DNA of 64,000 nt from Pedobacter sp. W3I1 (GCF_030816015.1 NZ_JAUSXN010000001.1:2356001-2420000), one strand, 5' to 3'; shown: positions 10,086-19,200, counted from the first letter of the stretch. A program made the numbers and translations. Notes: generated by a model not told the origin, from the letters alone.

Positions 10086-10838
10086 ATGAAATTATCCCCA
10101 TATTTTATCGTTACCAGCCTTACGGCGTTCTGGCTTCTGAACGGAGAACCCATTTCTGCACAAGAGCCTAAAGTCGAGCCGGTCATTATTAAAGCGGACC
10201 GGAATGTCTTAATCAGGAGTTTTGTGGACCTTCAGGGTGGTAAACGGCTCACTCATGCCATCAGTGTCGGGAGTCCCTTGAATGTTCATTATACCTATGA
10301 TGCTGATAACGGCAAATTAATTCTGTTATGGAAAGGTGGATTTCTGGATGCGACACCAATGTGGCACGACAGGGGAGATGGCTCTTCCCATCCGCTTGGA
10401 AAAACTATTCAGTTGGGAGATGTAATGCCGGAAATGCAGATGCTCCCAACCCCACAATCTGTGTTTAAAAAAGATACGATTGGGTCAGGTTTCAGACCCA
10501 AAGGATATACCCTGGATAAAGATGGCAGGCCAACTTTTAAATATCTTGTTTATGGAGTTGAAATAAAGGATGCTACCAAGGTGATCGATAACTGTAAGGG
10601 TATTCATCGCGAAATTGAAGCTCGCGGAAGTTCAGCTAATCTGTATTTGTGCCTGGCCAAGGCAAACCTGATTGAGGAAAACGGAGCAGGAAATTACACA
10701 GTTGCCGACAATCTATACTCAGTGAAACTTGATGATGCTGAGCTTGTCAGGCCGTTCATTAGAACAATCGCAGGAATCAAAGAGTTGGTTGTTCCGGTCA
10801 AAAACAAAATCAGTTATTCTATTCTCTTTAACCAGTAG
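10086..10838 (+). CDS. Secreted protein of unrecognised family, partner of the cytochrome c oxidoreductase
   Basis: A 250-residue protein with a signal peptide ending near SAQE (residue 25). No named domain is certain. The body contains ISVGSPLNVHYTYD (near 58) and LLWKGGFLDATPMWHDRG (near 79), phrases that resemble a segment found in secreted sorbosone-dehydrogenase-like and heme-binding proteins of Bacteroidota and planctomycetes; I recall this from family knowledge and could not check it. The next gene begins 4 bases after the stop, so the two are surely co-transcribed. It may be a subunit or accessory of the periplasmic oxidoreductase. It contains one cysteine pair (DNC...YLC) but no CxxCH heme motif. 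Confidence 0.75.
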   Translation: MKLSPYFIVTSLTAFWLLNGEPISAQEPKVEPVIIKADRNVLIRSFVDLQGGKRLTHAISVGSPLNVHYTYDADNGKLILLWKGGFLDATPMWHDRGDGSSHPLGKTIQLGDVMPEMQMLPTPQSVFKKDTIGSGFRPKGYTLDKDGRPTFKYLVYGVEIKDATKVIDNCKGIHREIEARGSSANLYLCLAKANLIEENGAGNYTVADNLYSVKLDDAELVRPFIRTIAGIKELVVPVKNKISYSILFNQ

Positions 10839-10842
10839 TATC

Positions 10843-12783
10843 ATGATTAATTACCTGAATTTTTTTAAAACCTCTTCTGTCGGACTGTTTGCGATCTCAT
10901 TTTTCCTGTTTTCTTCACAATGCTTTGGCCAGGCAGAATCTCCAAAGGAAGATGATTATTTTAAGATCATGAAAGTACCCGCTCCTGAAGGAGCAATCCT
11001 CGAAGTTGGTGGACTCTGTACATTGCCTAACGGCGATTTGGGTGTCACCACCAGGAGAGGGGATGTTTTCATCGTGAAAAATCCTTCTTCACTGAAACCA
11101 ACATTTCAGAAATTTGCTTCGGGCCTTCATGAGGTGCTCGGACTTGCCTATAAAAACGGATCATTTTATTGTGTCCAACGGGGGGAACTTACTAAAATGA
11201 CAGATACCGACAACGATGGAGTGGCCGATGATTTTGAAACCATATATGCCTGGCCATTGTCGGGAAATTACCATGAGTACAGTTTTGGCCCTAAGCTTGC
11301 TGCCGACGGATCTTTTTTTGTGACCCTGAACCTTGGATTTCCGCCCACCTGGTGGAACCCAAAAAGTATGGTTCCCTGGAGAGGCTGGGCACTCCATATT
11401 TTTGAAGACGGAAGGGTTGAACCCTGGGCTGCCGGTATGCGCTCACCTTGTGGGATCAGTATGATCGATGATCAGCTTTTCTATACCGATAACCAGGGAG
11501 ACTGGGTTGGCTCGGGGAGTATCATGCAAGTGAAAAAAGGTGCATTTATGGGCCACCCATCCAGCCTGGTCTGGACCAATCTGCCGCAGTCTCCGCTCAA
11601 ACTCAGTGAAAAAGATTTCTTTGCTAAGAATCAAACAAAGATGATTTACGACAGCAAGGGAAACAGTGTAAAGCCAGAAAACGATGTGAACGAAAAAGTG
11701 GTAACCGAGTTCGATATGAAGAAGAACTTTCCTGAACTCCAACTTCCTGCGGTTTGGTTGCCCCACGGAATTCTTGGTATTTCAAATTCTGAGATTGTAA
11801 AAATCCCTCCGGGCTCCTTTGGTCCTTTCGCTGGCCAGCTGCTGGTGGGCGATCAGGGGCAGAGCATGGTTAGCCGGGTGTTTATGGAAAAGATAAACGG
11901 TGAGTACCAGGGAGCGGCATGGCCTTTCAGAAGTGGTTTTCAATCGGGTATCGTGCGTCTGGCCTGGGGGAAGGACGGATCATTGTTTGCCGGCGAGACC
12001 AACCGGGGATGGGGTTCGGCCGGTGAGGCCACAGAGGGAATCCAGCGACTAGTATGGAATAACAAAATCCCTTTTGAAATGCTTAGTATAAAGGCTATGC
12101 CAGATGGGTTTGAAATAGCGTTTACCAAGCCTGTTGATAAAAAATACGCCTTAGATCTTGCTTCTTATTCAGTGGAGAGCTTTATCTATAAATACCACAG
12201 TGTGTACGGAAGTCCGCCGGTCAATAGCCAAAAGTGCAAGATAAAGGGCGTTCGCGTTTCAGCTGATGGCCGCACTGCCCGAATTATCGTAGCCAACCTG
12301 CGCAAAGGATATATTCACAACATTACATTGGATGGCATTCGCTCCCAGGAGAACTACTACAGCCTTGTACATCCAACAGCATATTATACTTTAAATAATA
12401 TCCCGGAAGGGAAAGTGCTTAGCCTTGCAGAAGTAAGTACCAAAAATTCGACCTCAACTAAAACTTTGCCTTTGGCACAAAGCAAAAAGTCTCCATCAGG
12501 TGGAAAAACATCAGTAGTGAAAATTCCAACTTATGAGCAGGTGAAAGGGCTGCTAACTAAAAATACTTGCCTGGCCTGCCACAACCCGGATAAACGACAA
12601 GTTGGCCCCTCTTTTAAAGAGATTTCCACCAAAAAGTATACGGTCGAGGAACTAATAAGCCTGATTTATACGCCTAAACCAGAGCACTGGCCGGGTTATT
12701 CTACACCGATGCCGCCAATGACCAATGTTCCAAAAGATGAGGTGAAAAAAATTGCGGCCTGGATCAAATCATTAAATAAATAA
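10843..12783 (+). CDS. Secreted beta-propeller oxidoreductase with C-terminal cytochrome c domain
   Basis: Starts at ATG 10843, 4 bases after the upstream stop; this is preferred because a signal peptide (MINYLNFFKTSSVGLFAISF...) follows, giving 646 residues. Residues about 45-440 form a glucose/sorbosone-dehydrogenase-like six-bladed propeller (GDLGVTTRRGDVF, GSIMQVKKGAFMGHPSS, GDQGQSMVSRVF, GSLFAGETNRGWGS). The last 85 residues are a class I cytochrome c: heme-attachment CLACH near 584 and a distal Met in STPMPPM near 630. Proteins of this architecture pass electrons from periplasmic sugar or alcohol oxidation to the respiratory chain. The true substrate and whether PQQ is bound are unknown. 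The neighbouring 3-keto-disaccharide hydrolase-like gene suggests oxidation of a glycoside. Confidence 0.87.
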   Translation: MINYLNFFKTSSVGLFAISFFLFSSQCFGQAESPKEDDYFKIMKVPAPEGAILEVGGLCTLPNGDLGVTTRRGDVFIVKNPSSLKPTFQKFASGLHEVLGLAYKNGSFYCVQRGELTKMTDTDNDGVADDFETIYAWPLSGNYHEYSFGPKLAADGSFFVTLNLGFPPTWWNPKSMVPWRGWALHIFEDGRVEPWAAGMRSPCGISMIDDQLFYTDNQGDWVGSGSIMQVKKGAFMGHPSSLVWTNLPQSPLKLSEKDFFAKNQTKMIYDSKGNSVKPENDVNEKVVTEFDMKKNFPELQLPAVWLPHGILGISNSEIVKIPPGSFGPFAGQLLVGDQGQSMVSRVFMEKINGEYQGAAWPFRSGFQSGIVRLAWGKDGSLFAGETNRGWGSAGEATEGIQRLVWNNKIPFEMLSIKAMPDGFEIAFTKPVDKKYALDLASYSVESFIYKYHSVYGSPPVNSQKCKIKGVRVSADGRTARIIVANLRKGYIHNITLDGIRSQENYYSLVHPTAYYTLNNIPEGKVLSLAEVSTKNSTSTKTLPLAQSKKSPSGGKTSVVKIPTYEQVKGLLTKNTCLACHNPDKRQVGPSFKEISTKKYTVEELISLIYTPKPEHWPGYSTPMPPMTNVPKDEVKKIAAWIKSLNK

Positions 12784-12815
12784 TACATCATTAGCTAAAG
12801 AAAATCAATCGATAT

Positions 12816-13586
12816 ATGAAACGATCAATATTAATTGTTGGGATACTCGTAACAAATGCACTGCTCATTCAGGCACAGCAACCTGCTAAGCCAGAAGATA
12901 CTGAAATATGGGCTCCGGTACCTGCAAAGGTAAGTCCGGCCAAGGTGCCAGGAGCAGCGCCTTCAGACGCCATAGTTCTTTTTGACGGGAAAGATCTGGA
13001 TCAGTGGGTGAAATCCAGCGATACTGTTTCAGCAGGAAAATGGAAGTTATCCGATGGGATCATGACGGTAGATAAGTCCATGGGTGATATCCAGACAAGA
13101 AAGAAATTTATGGATTTTCAGCTTCACATTGAATACCGGATTCCGGAAAATATAACCGGAAGTGGCCAGGGCCGGGGTAACAGCGGTATTTTTCTGGCTG
13201 CGCTTCCCTGGGGTGCAGGTGGATATGAGTTGCAGGTGCTGGATAATTATGAGAATAAAACCTATGTAAATGGTCAGGCGGGCAGTCTTTACAAACAATC
13301 GCCACCGATGGTAAATGCCTGTTTAAAACCCGGAGAGTGGCAAACCTTTGACGTCGCCTGGACGGCTCCCCGTTTTAACGAGGACGGTTCTGTAAAGTCA
13401 CCGGCTGTAGCGACAGTCATTCATAATGGTATTTTAGTACAGAATGCGACCATACTCAAAGGGGATACACCTTACATTGGTCAACCTGTTTACCGCAAGC
13501 ATGGAGCCTCGCCGATCAAACTACAAAGTCATGGCGATAAAAGCGAACCGATCAGTTATCGCAATATTTGGTTAAGAAAGCTTTAG
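12816..13586 (+). CDS. Secreted DUF1080 protein (3-keto-disaccharide hydrolase-like)
   Basis: A 256-residue protein with a signal peptide (MKRSILIVGILVTNALLIQAQ). The rest is one DUF1080 domain, a concanavalin-like beta sandwich: IVLFDGKDLDQWV near 53, GNSGIFLA near 125, YELQVLDNYEN near 138, and the closing PISYRNIWLRKL. Characterised relatives cleave 3-keto-glycosides made by a sugar 3-dehydrogenase, and many others are uncharacterised. It is third in the unit starting at 10086, 32 bases after the oxidoreductase gene. The pairing of an electron-transferring oxidase with this family is what suggests an oxidise-then-cleave pathway; the exact activity is inference. Confidence 0.88.
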   Translation: MKRSILIVGILVTNALLIQAQQPAKPEDTEIWAPVPAKVSPAKVPGAAPSDAIVLFDGKDLDQWVKSSDTVSAGKWKLSDGIMTVDKSMGDIQTRKKFMDFQLHIEYRIPENITGSGQGRGNSGIFLAALPWGAGGYELQVLDNYENKTYVNGQAGSLYKQSPPMVNACLKPGEWQTFDVAWTAPRFNEDGSVKSPAVATVIHNGILVQNATILKGDTPYIGQPVYRKHGASPIKLQSHGDKSEPISYRNIWLRKL

Positions 13587-14127
13587 TAACACCTAATTCT
13601 TTTAACTAGACTTTATTTATTATTTGTTATGGCTCTCTTGGACAAGCCGGGCTGAACTTTGTTACGGGTGCTTAAAAGGATTTCAGTAAAATGTACGGGA
13701 ATAGCTTCGGAAATATAATTCCCGTCCCTGGCAAAGATCTCTATGGAAATCTTCCTATTGTCCTGAATTTTGCCGTTTGTTAAAGCCCTTAATCCATAAA
13801 TTTACCCCTTACTTTTACATCCCGTTTTTTAAGCGCAATCATAATAGTTCATTTTATCGCTCCACAGTATTCGATACCTAAAAATGACATTACCAGAAAA
13901 ATATCCTGCATACCATTATCAGGTAAACCCCGATTTAACCAGCATTGACTGGGACATACCAATTTATTCGCCCAAATAGAAAATACCTGGGGTTTGGTAG
14001 GAACAGAGGACCTGATAGATGGCTTTATCGGTTAAGAAAAGGTTTATTCTGTGATAGCTTTGATCTGCTGATTGATAATTAAAACTTTGGTGCATCTTTT
14101 CCTGTTCTTAGTAAAAGTGTTAACCAA
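13587..14127. other. Intergenic region with a possible decayed ORF
   Basis: About 540 bases without a full gene. At 13884-13979 (+) a 31-codon frame (MTLPEKYPAYHYQ...) ends in a stop, and another frame stays open just beyond it, which may be a remnant of a lost gene. Nothing in it is recognisable. No repeat or strong hairpin was seen. Confidence 0.4.
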
Positions 14128-14964
14128 ATGAAAAAGATCTGTTTTTTGATGTCTGCCATTTTACTTCTCTGTGCTGCATCAAAGGCCCAGGAAAAGAAGA
14201 ACATTTCTTATAACCTTTTTCACCCCGTTCCCAAGGCTGCGCTGAGGGAAATGGAGACCGACAGGCCAGATGTGACCGAATCCCCTATTACGGTCGATGC
14301 CGGCCACTTTCAGTATGAGGCGGACCTTTTCCGGTTGGAAAGGGAAAGGAGCGAAAATACTTTAACGGATAGCTACCTGTTGAATCAGGTAAATCTTAAA
14401 CTTGGCCTGACCAGCTCTACGGCAGTTCAGGTCGTGGTTCAGAGTTATTCCTACCAGAGCGAAAAGTCATTGGATGATGGAACTATTGAACGCGCTCACG
14501 GATTTGGGGACATGACCGTGCGCATTAAACAGAATCTTCTGGGAAACGACAAGGGGACTTTTGCCATTGCGCTTTTGCCCTATGTAAAATTTCCCACCTC
14601 GCATGCGAACAAGGAAGAAAGATATGAAGGGGGATTTATCGTACCGATGTCTCTTAAGCTGCCCGGTGAATGGAAACTGGGCATGCAGATTGAAGCAGAC
14701 CGCTTACAGGATAGTGAAGGACCAGGCCTTCACACCGAGCTGTTGCAATCGCTTACCATCGGACATGAAATTGTAAAGGGTGTTGATGGAATTGCAGAAA
14801 CTTATTATAGCTACGACTGCGCTCAGCATCACTTTAAAAATTTTATCAACGCAGCCTTACAGGTAGAAGTTGCGAAGGATGTAAGGCTGGACTGCGGGCT
14901 AAACTATGGAATGCAGCAGGATGCGATGAAAAGTTATTTCCTGGGGCTTTCATTCAGATTGTAA
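14128..14964 (+). CDS. Outer-membrane porin-like protein (MetA-pathway phenol-degradation/transporter family)
   Basis: A 278-residue exported protein: signal peptide to about residue 20 (MKKICFLMSAILLLCAASKAQ), then METDRPDVTESP near 41, the signature opening of the Phenol_MetA_deg family, followed by amphipathic beta strands and a final strand ending in LSFRL. Such proteins are predicted outer-membrane barrels of unknown cargo. It stands alone between two long gaps, so its link to the sugar locus is only positional. Confidence 0.8.
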   Translation: MKKICFLMSAILLLCAASKAQEKKNISYNLFHPVPKAALREMETDRPDVTESPITVDAGHFQYEADLFRLERERSENTLTDSYLLNQVNLKLGLTSSTAVQVVVQSYSYQSEKSLDDGTIERAHGFGDMTVRIKQNLLGNDKGTFAIALLPYVKFPTSHANKEERYEGGFIVPMSLKLPGEWKLGMQIEADRLQDSEGPGLHTELLQSLTIGHEIVKGVDGIAETYYSYDCAQHHFKNFINAALQVEVAKDVRLDCGLNYGMQQDAMKSYFLGLSFRL

Positions 14965-15096
14965 TGACTCAATAGTTCATGGTGATCATACTTCCGTAAC
15001 TTTCAATTTATACTTTACTCTTTTTTGCCTCGCCACTTCGCCGGTACAATTTTTTTTGGGGAATCAGATGAGTATGGTGGTGATGGACCCGTTGTC

Positions 15097-15213
15097 TTAA
15101 CCTGAATTATCTAGTTCAAAATTTCCCCCGGCCACTAAATGTGAAACCTTACCGATAAAACGGTCAATGTTAAAAGGCTTGCTGATAAAAACCATCTGCC
15201 TCACATTTTTTCA
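15097..15213 (-). pseudogene. C-terminal remnant of a response-regulator receiver domain, frameshifted
   Basis: Reading leftward on the minus strand, one frame gives GEVKKCEADGF and a second, overlapping frame continues with ISKPFNIDRFIGKVSHLVAG to a stop at 15097. Joined, this is the end of a CheY-like receiver domain: the K-P-F of ISKPF is the conserved lysine-proline near the phosphorylation pocket. No matching N-terminal half was seen; the fragment begins where the IS110 transposase fragment ends, so an insertion or deletion probably removed the rest. It is non-functional as it stands. Confidence 0.55.
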
Positions 15214-15555
15214 CCTCACCCAGGGTGGCATATCCGTTTTGCCCCTGATTGTACTCAAAGAATTTTTAATCTGAAGGGGAGGGTCAACTACAGTATCGAT
15301 TTTAAGTGTCCCGAATTTTTTGATCAGATGGTTACTGTATATACCCGTATTTTCCATCTCGGCAACAGCGTTCCTGGTGGTAAACTTCAAAGAAGCTTTC
15401 AGCTGTGCCAGATGATCCTTGATCGCTTTTGATTCATTGGAAATGGTGTTGTGGATTAAAATAGTTCCGCGGACCGTAACGGCTATATCCAGGGTTTCTT
15501 TTGATATGTCAATCCCGAAATAAAGGTACTTTTTTGTTTTATTCAATGCGTTCAT
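15211..15555 (-). pseudogene. Truncated IS110-family transposase (N-terminal part)
   Basis: A 114-codon frame starting at ATG 15553-15555. It has the opening of the IS110 DEDD transposase: YFGIDISKETLDIAV near 11-25 with the first catalytic Asp, then AEMENTGIYSNHL with the second acidic residue near 66, and IRGKTD near 103. At that point family similarity stops (DMPPWVR is junction sequence) and a response-regulator remnant follows. Full IS110 transposases have over 300 residues, so about two thirds, including the C-terminal serine domain, are gone. No intact copy is in the window, so it could move only if a related transposase acted from elsewhere. Confidence 0.85.
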
Positions 15556-15937
15556 AGGCGGTGGCTTTATGCCCCGTCTTAAACGGTCAGGCGTTTACTA
15601 CAATTTAAGTATTACCTTAGTAAAAGCTTTGACTCACCTGACCGTCCTTTTAATTAGATCTGATCTTTAACTTATCCGGTCTCTTACTAACCTATGGGTC
15701 TTTCCTCGATCTATGCTTAAGTCTTCTACCGATACTAATGCTAAAATCCGTTAAAAGTTTGATGGGATATTACTTCATATCCGTCTTACTCGATATTGCA
15801 ACTTTCCGGTCGCTTCTAACAAATTTAGCGATCAAAGGTGATTTAATCAATTTAATGTTCCTCAAATTACCTGATCAGATTGCTGGCTGAGGGATAACCG
15901 TGCCGTGTTTGACAGGGGGTGGTGCCGGAAATGAGAC
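15556..15937. other. Gene-free region upstream of the IS110 fragment
   Basis: About 380 bases. Next to the transposase start it contains a structured stem-loop (15583-15645, listed separately); from about 15650 to 15937 no gene, repeat or promoter is clear. The outer edge of the former insertion sequence cannot be placed. Confidence 0.5.
15583..15645 (-). ncRNA. Structured stem-loop at the 5' side of the IS110 fragment, possible bridge-RNA relic
   Basis: The arms ACGGTCAGGCG (15583-15593) and CACCTGACCGT (15635-15645) pair over 11 positions with one non-Watson-Crick position. Inside them TTTACTA (15594-15600) pairs perfectly with TAGTAAA (15618-15624), enclosing a 17-base loop and leaving a 10-base one-sided internal loop. 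It lies 28 bases upstream of the transposase ATG. IS110-family elements of the IS621 type encode a bridge RNA in this position, with stems and internal loops of this sort. Calling it a relic of such an RNA is inference. Confidence 0.4.
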
Positions 15938-17044
15938 TTAGTAATAGGATTTCATGACTAAGCACGATGGGCCTTTTATCAAAAGCTTGCTTGAGGTCTT
16001 TGTCAACAATCCAGTCCTGGTATTACGCTGAAATACATTAATACTGCCTGAATATTCATTAGCAACCAGCAAAAACTTTCCGGAGGGATCGATCACGAAA
16101 TTCCTTGGATGATCCCCCGCTGTTGGTTGATAGCCAACTGGTGTTAGCTTTCCAGATTTATTATTTACCCGGAATATCGCAATGTTATTTTCTTCACCTC
16201 TATTGGATGCATATAAAAATAGACCGTCCGGAGAGAGATGTATATCTGCGCTACTGTAAAATTGATGCAATTTGCTATGTAAGTCGATTTCTTGAATGAA
16301 GTCCAGTCGGCCATCATTTAGTGAGTAAACTGTGACAGCGCCCGAAAGTTCCGACAAACAATAAGCAAATTTTCCTCCTGGATGAAAGGCCATGTGTCGG
16401 GGGCCACTTCCGGGAACAGTTCGTATAAATGACTCTTGGCTTAAAGGCATTTTGTTCGACCCATCAAAGTGGAAATTACGGATTTTGTCTGCACCCAGGT
16501 CGGGTAGGTAAATAACTTGTCCATTAGGAGAAAAGTTAACCGAATGAATATGCGCGGACTTTTGCTGCGGCCTTATGCTGCTATCCTGGAAGAGGAAGAT
16601 TTGAGCCGACTTATCGATCTCACCGTTCCTTTTTATAGGAAACGCAGCTACACCACCTCCAGTATAGCTGCCGCTAAGTAACCAGCGCTCTGTTTTATCG
16701 AGAGCTACGTAGACTGGATTTGCAGCTCCTGTAGGTTGCTGGCTGATTAGTGTTAACTGTTTGTCGAACTTGAAACTGCTTACGCTTCCCTTTTCTTCTG
16801 CCCTGGAATCTGTGCACGCATACAGGTATTTTCCATCTTTGGACAGCGTTAGAAAGGAGGGATTAAGCACACCCGGGTAATCGGTTATTTTCGACAGCTT
16901 ACCAGTCTTGTTGTTAAAACTGTAAGCATAGATCCCAGGAAGTGTTTTGTCCATATTATAGGATCCGATGAAAAGAACTGTTTGTTGTGCTTTTGAGCTA
17001 AAGCAGCAAAACGTGAGGTAAAGAAATAGACAATATATACGCAT
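15938..17044 (-). CDS. Secreted seven-bladed beta-propeller lactonase-family protein
   Basis: A 368-residue protein started at the ATG at 17044 (MRIYCLFLYLTFCCFSSKAQ, signal peptide) rather than the TTG two codons earlier. The rest is the lactonase (Pgl-type, PF10282) propeller: FIGSYNMDKTLPGIYAY near 28, HSVNFSPNGQVIYLPDLGADKI near 168, GSGPRHMAFHPGGKFAY near 208, DIHLSPDGLFLYASNRGEENNIA near 265 and DHPRNFVIDPSGKFLLVANE near 315. Relatives include 6-phosphogluconolactonase, but an exported one more likely acts on unphosphorylated sugar lactones, in keeping with the nearby secreted sugar oxidoreductase. Whether it is a true lactonase is uncertain. Confidence 0.82.
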   Translation of the reverse strand: MRIYCLFLYLTFCCFSSKAQQTVLFIGSYNMDKTLPGIYAYSFNNKTGKLSKITDYPGVLNPSFLTLSKDGKYLYACTDSRAEEKGSVSSFKFDKQLTLISQQPTGAANPVYVALDKTERWLLSGSYTGGGVAAFPIKRNGEIDKSAQIFLFQDSSIRPQQKSAHIHSVNFSPNGQVIYLPDLGADKIRNFHFDGSNKMPLSQESFIRTVPGSGPRHMAFHPGGKFAYCLSELSGAVTVYSLNDGRLDFIQEIDLHSKLHQFYSSADIHLSPDGLFLYASNRGEENNIAIFRVNNKSGKLTPVGYQPTAGDHPRNFVIDPSGKFLLVANEYSGSINVFQRNTRTGLLTKTSSKLLIKGPSCLVMKSYY

Positions 17045-17335
17045 GATCAATTAAACGATTATGTACAAAACTACTATTCTTAAGTAGATTCCCGCATGGA
17101 TTGTGTTTTTAGGTAAATCGAAATGATTGCTAACTGACGATTTGTTTATGATTGGTGGCAACTATGGACTGTAATTGCCTTGTTGTACCTGTAGCTTAAT
17201 GCCGCTGGCCACTTCTGCTGATAACGGCAAGGATTTACAGTTACGCCGATAATTGGGTATTTCTTTGAACTGTCGTTTTTAAATCGATTTAGCTTTCCTA
17301 AAAAAAATACTATATTAGTCTTCGGCAATTAAAAA

Positions 17336-19180
17336 ATGCTAACCAAACAGATGAGAAATACCAGTTTGCCAATGATATGCCTAACGATCTTATTACAGCT
17401 GAATTATTGCAGGCCTGCGTTTTCACAGACTGCAAAGCTGCCGACTAGATGGACAGGAGAAGCAATGAAGGCCTTAAACCCATTTCCTGATTACCCACGT
17501 CCACAGCTGGTACGCACAGAATGGAAGTCTTTGAACGGCAGATGGGATTACATCGGTGGAAAGGATAAACCACGGGCTTTAAATCCGGAAATGCCGGCCT
17601 CCTTTGCCGCGAGATATGAACAGATTCTTGTTCCTTATTGCCCTGAGTCAGTAATCTCTGGTATCGGGCGCAATCAGGAGATTAATATGTGGTACCGAAA
17701 GCGTTTTGAAGTCCCCCAGAACTGGAAGGGAAAAAATGTGAGGATCAATTTCGAAGCGGTTGATCATGACGCTACAGTTTTTGTGAATGGAAAAAAAGCT
17801 GGTTTCCATTCTGGCGGGTATGATGCTTTTTCATTAGATATTACTGCTTTATTGAATGCGGGGACAAATGAGGTAATTGTTGCAGCGCACGATTTCAATG
17901 ACGGGAAAATGCCCTCGGGAAAGAACGGGCCAAGAGGGGATTATACCTTTAGCTCGGGGATCTGGCAGAGCGTATGGCTTGAGCCAGTGGGTAACAATTA
18001 TATCAAAAATATCAGGTTATTGCCCGACCTGGAACACAGTAGACTGAAAGTAACGGTCGATGGAAGTTCTTCTCTGGTCTCCGCAGTGGCGCTTGACGGC
18101 AATAAGATCATCTCAAAAGCGGAGGGACGTTCCGCAAAGGAATTTTATCTGCCTATAATATCGCCGAAGCTTTGGAGCCCGGAAGAGCCTTTTCTCTATG
18201 ATCTGAAAATTACACTTAAAGATTCCAAGGGCAAAGTTGTTGATGAGGTTAGTAGCTATTTCGGCATGCGTGAAATCAGGTTGGGCAAGATAGAAGGCGT
18301 GGTACGTCCGCTGCTGAACGGAAAGTTTATCATGCAGGTTGGCCTGCTTGACCAAGGCTATTGGCCGGACGGGATCCTGACGGCTCCGGGCGATGACGCG
18401 CTGAAATCGGATATCGAATTTACAAAAAAAGCTGGCTTCAATCTAATCCGCAAGCACATGAAGACTGAGCCCAGGCGGTTTTATTATTGGGCAGATAAGT
18501 TGGGTATGTTGTTATGGCAGGATATGCCGGCAATCTGGTACCAGAACGAAGATACTGCACGGGTCAGACCGGCTTTCAGGCGTGAGCTAAAAGCGATCAT
18601 GGATGAACATTATAACTCACCCTCGGTGATAGCCTGGGTACCCTTTAATGAGAACTGGGGTGCCTTCGATGTCCGGGAGATTACAGGTTGGGTAAAAAAC
18701 TACGATCCTTCAAGACTGGTGAATGGAAATTCGGGGTTTAACAACAATCCCGGTTACCAGAAGGCGGCCGGTGACCCGGGTAACGGAGACTTTGTGGATA
18801 CGCATATCTATGTAGGTCCTTATGATGCTTCAACGCCTGACAGTAAAAGGGCGGCTTCTCTAGGAGAGTTTGGGGGAGTCGGGCTTTTTGTGAGAGACCA
18901 CATGTGGCCTGTAGAAAACAATGCATACGCTTATGAACCTACCATATCTGCGCTGACTGACAGGTACATACTTTTGATGAGCCAGGTGGAGCAGCTGATG
19001 AAGTACAAAGGGCTCAGTGTTGCTGTTTACACCCAGACCACAGATGTGGAGCATGAAGTGAATGGGCTGATGACCTATGACCGGGCAGTCGAAAAAATGG
19101 ATATCAAAAGGATAAGTGAAATCAATAAGGCGGTGATTGCTGAAGGGCAAAAGATAGGCAAGCCATTTAAGATAAAATAA
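17336..19180 (+). CDS. Secreted GH2-family glycoside hydrolase
   Basis: A 614-residue exported enzyme with signal peptide (MLTKQMRNTSLPMICLTILL; a second ATG at 17351 is also possible). Domains in order: GH2 sugar-binding jelly roll (NMWYRKRFEVP near 107, VDHDATVFVNGKKAG near 132, SSGIWQSVWLEP near 200), immunoglobulin-like domain (about 215-320) and catalytic TIM barrel. The acid/base Glu is in VPFNENWG near 439 and the nucleophile Glu in SLGEFGG near 509. GH2 contains beta-galactosidases, beta-mannosidases and beta-glucuronidases; this short, sugar-binding/Ig/TIM form does not tell which. It is the last enzyme of the carbohydrate locus, on the plus strand facing the minus-strand island beyond the tRNA. 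Confidence 0.92.
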   Translation: MLTKQMRNTSLPMICLTILLQLNYCRPAFSQTAKLPTRWTGEAMKALNPFPDYPRPQLVRTEWKSLNGRWDYIGGKDKPRALNPEMPASFAARYEQILVPYCPESVISGIGRNQEINMWYRKRFEVPQNWKGKNVRINFEAVDHDATVFVNGKKAGFHSGGYDAFSLDITALLNAGTNEVIVAAHDFNDGKMPSGKNGPRGDYTFSSGIWQSVWLEPVGNNYIKNIRLLPDLEHSRLKVTVDGSSSLVSAVALDGNKIISKAEGRSAKEFYLPIISPKLWSPEEPFLYDLKITLKDSKGKVVDEVSSYFGMREIRLGKIEGVVRPLLNGKFIMQVGLLDQGYWPDGILTAPGDDALKSDIEFTKKAGFNLIRKHMKTEPRRFYYWADKLGMLLWQDMPAIWYQNEDTARVRPAFRRELKAIMDEHYNSPSVIAWVPFNENWGAFDVREITGWVKNYDPSRLVNGNSGFNNNPGYQKAAGDPGNGDFVDTHIYVGPYDASTPDSKRAASLGEFGGVGLFVRDHMWPVENNAYAYEPTISALTDRYILLMSQVEQLMKYKGLSVAVYTQTTDVEHEVNGLMTYDRAVEKMDIKRISEINKAVIAEGQKIGKPFKIK

Positions 19181-19200
19181 CCTTTTCATTTCATTAGGAA

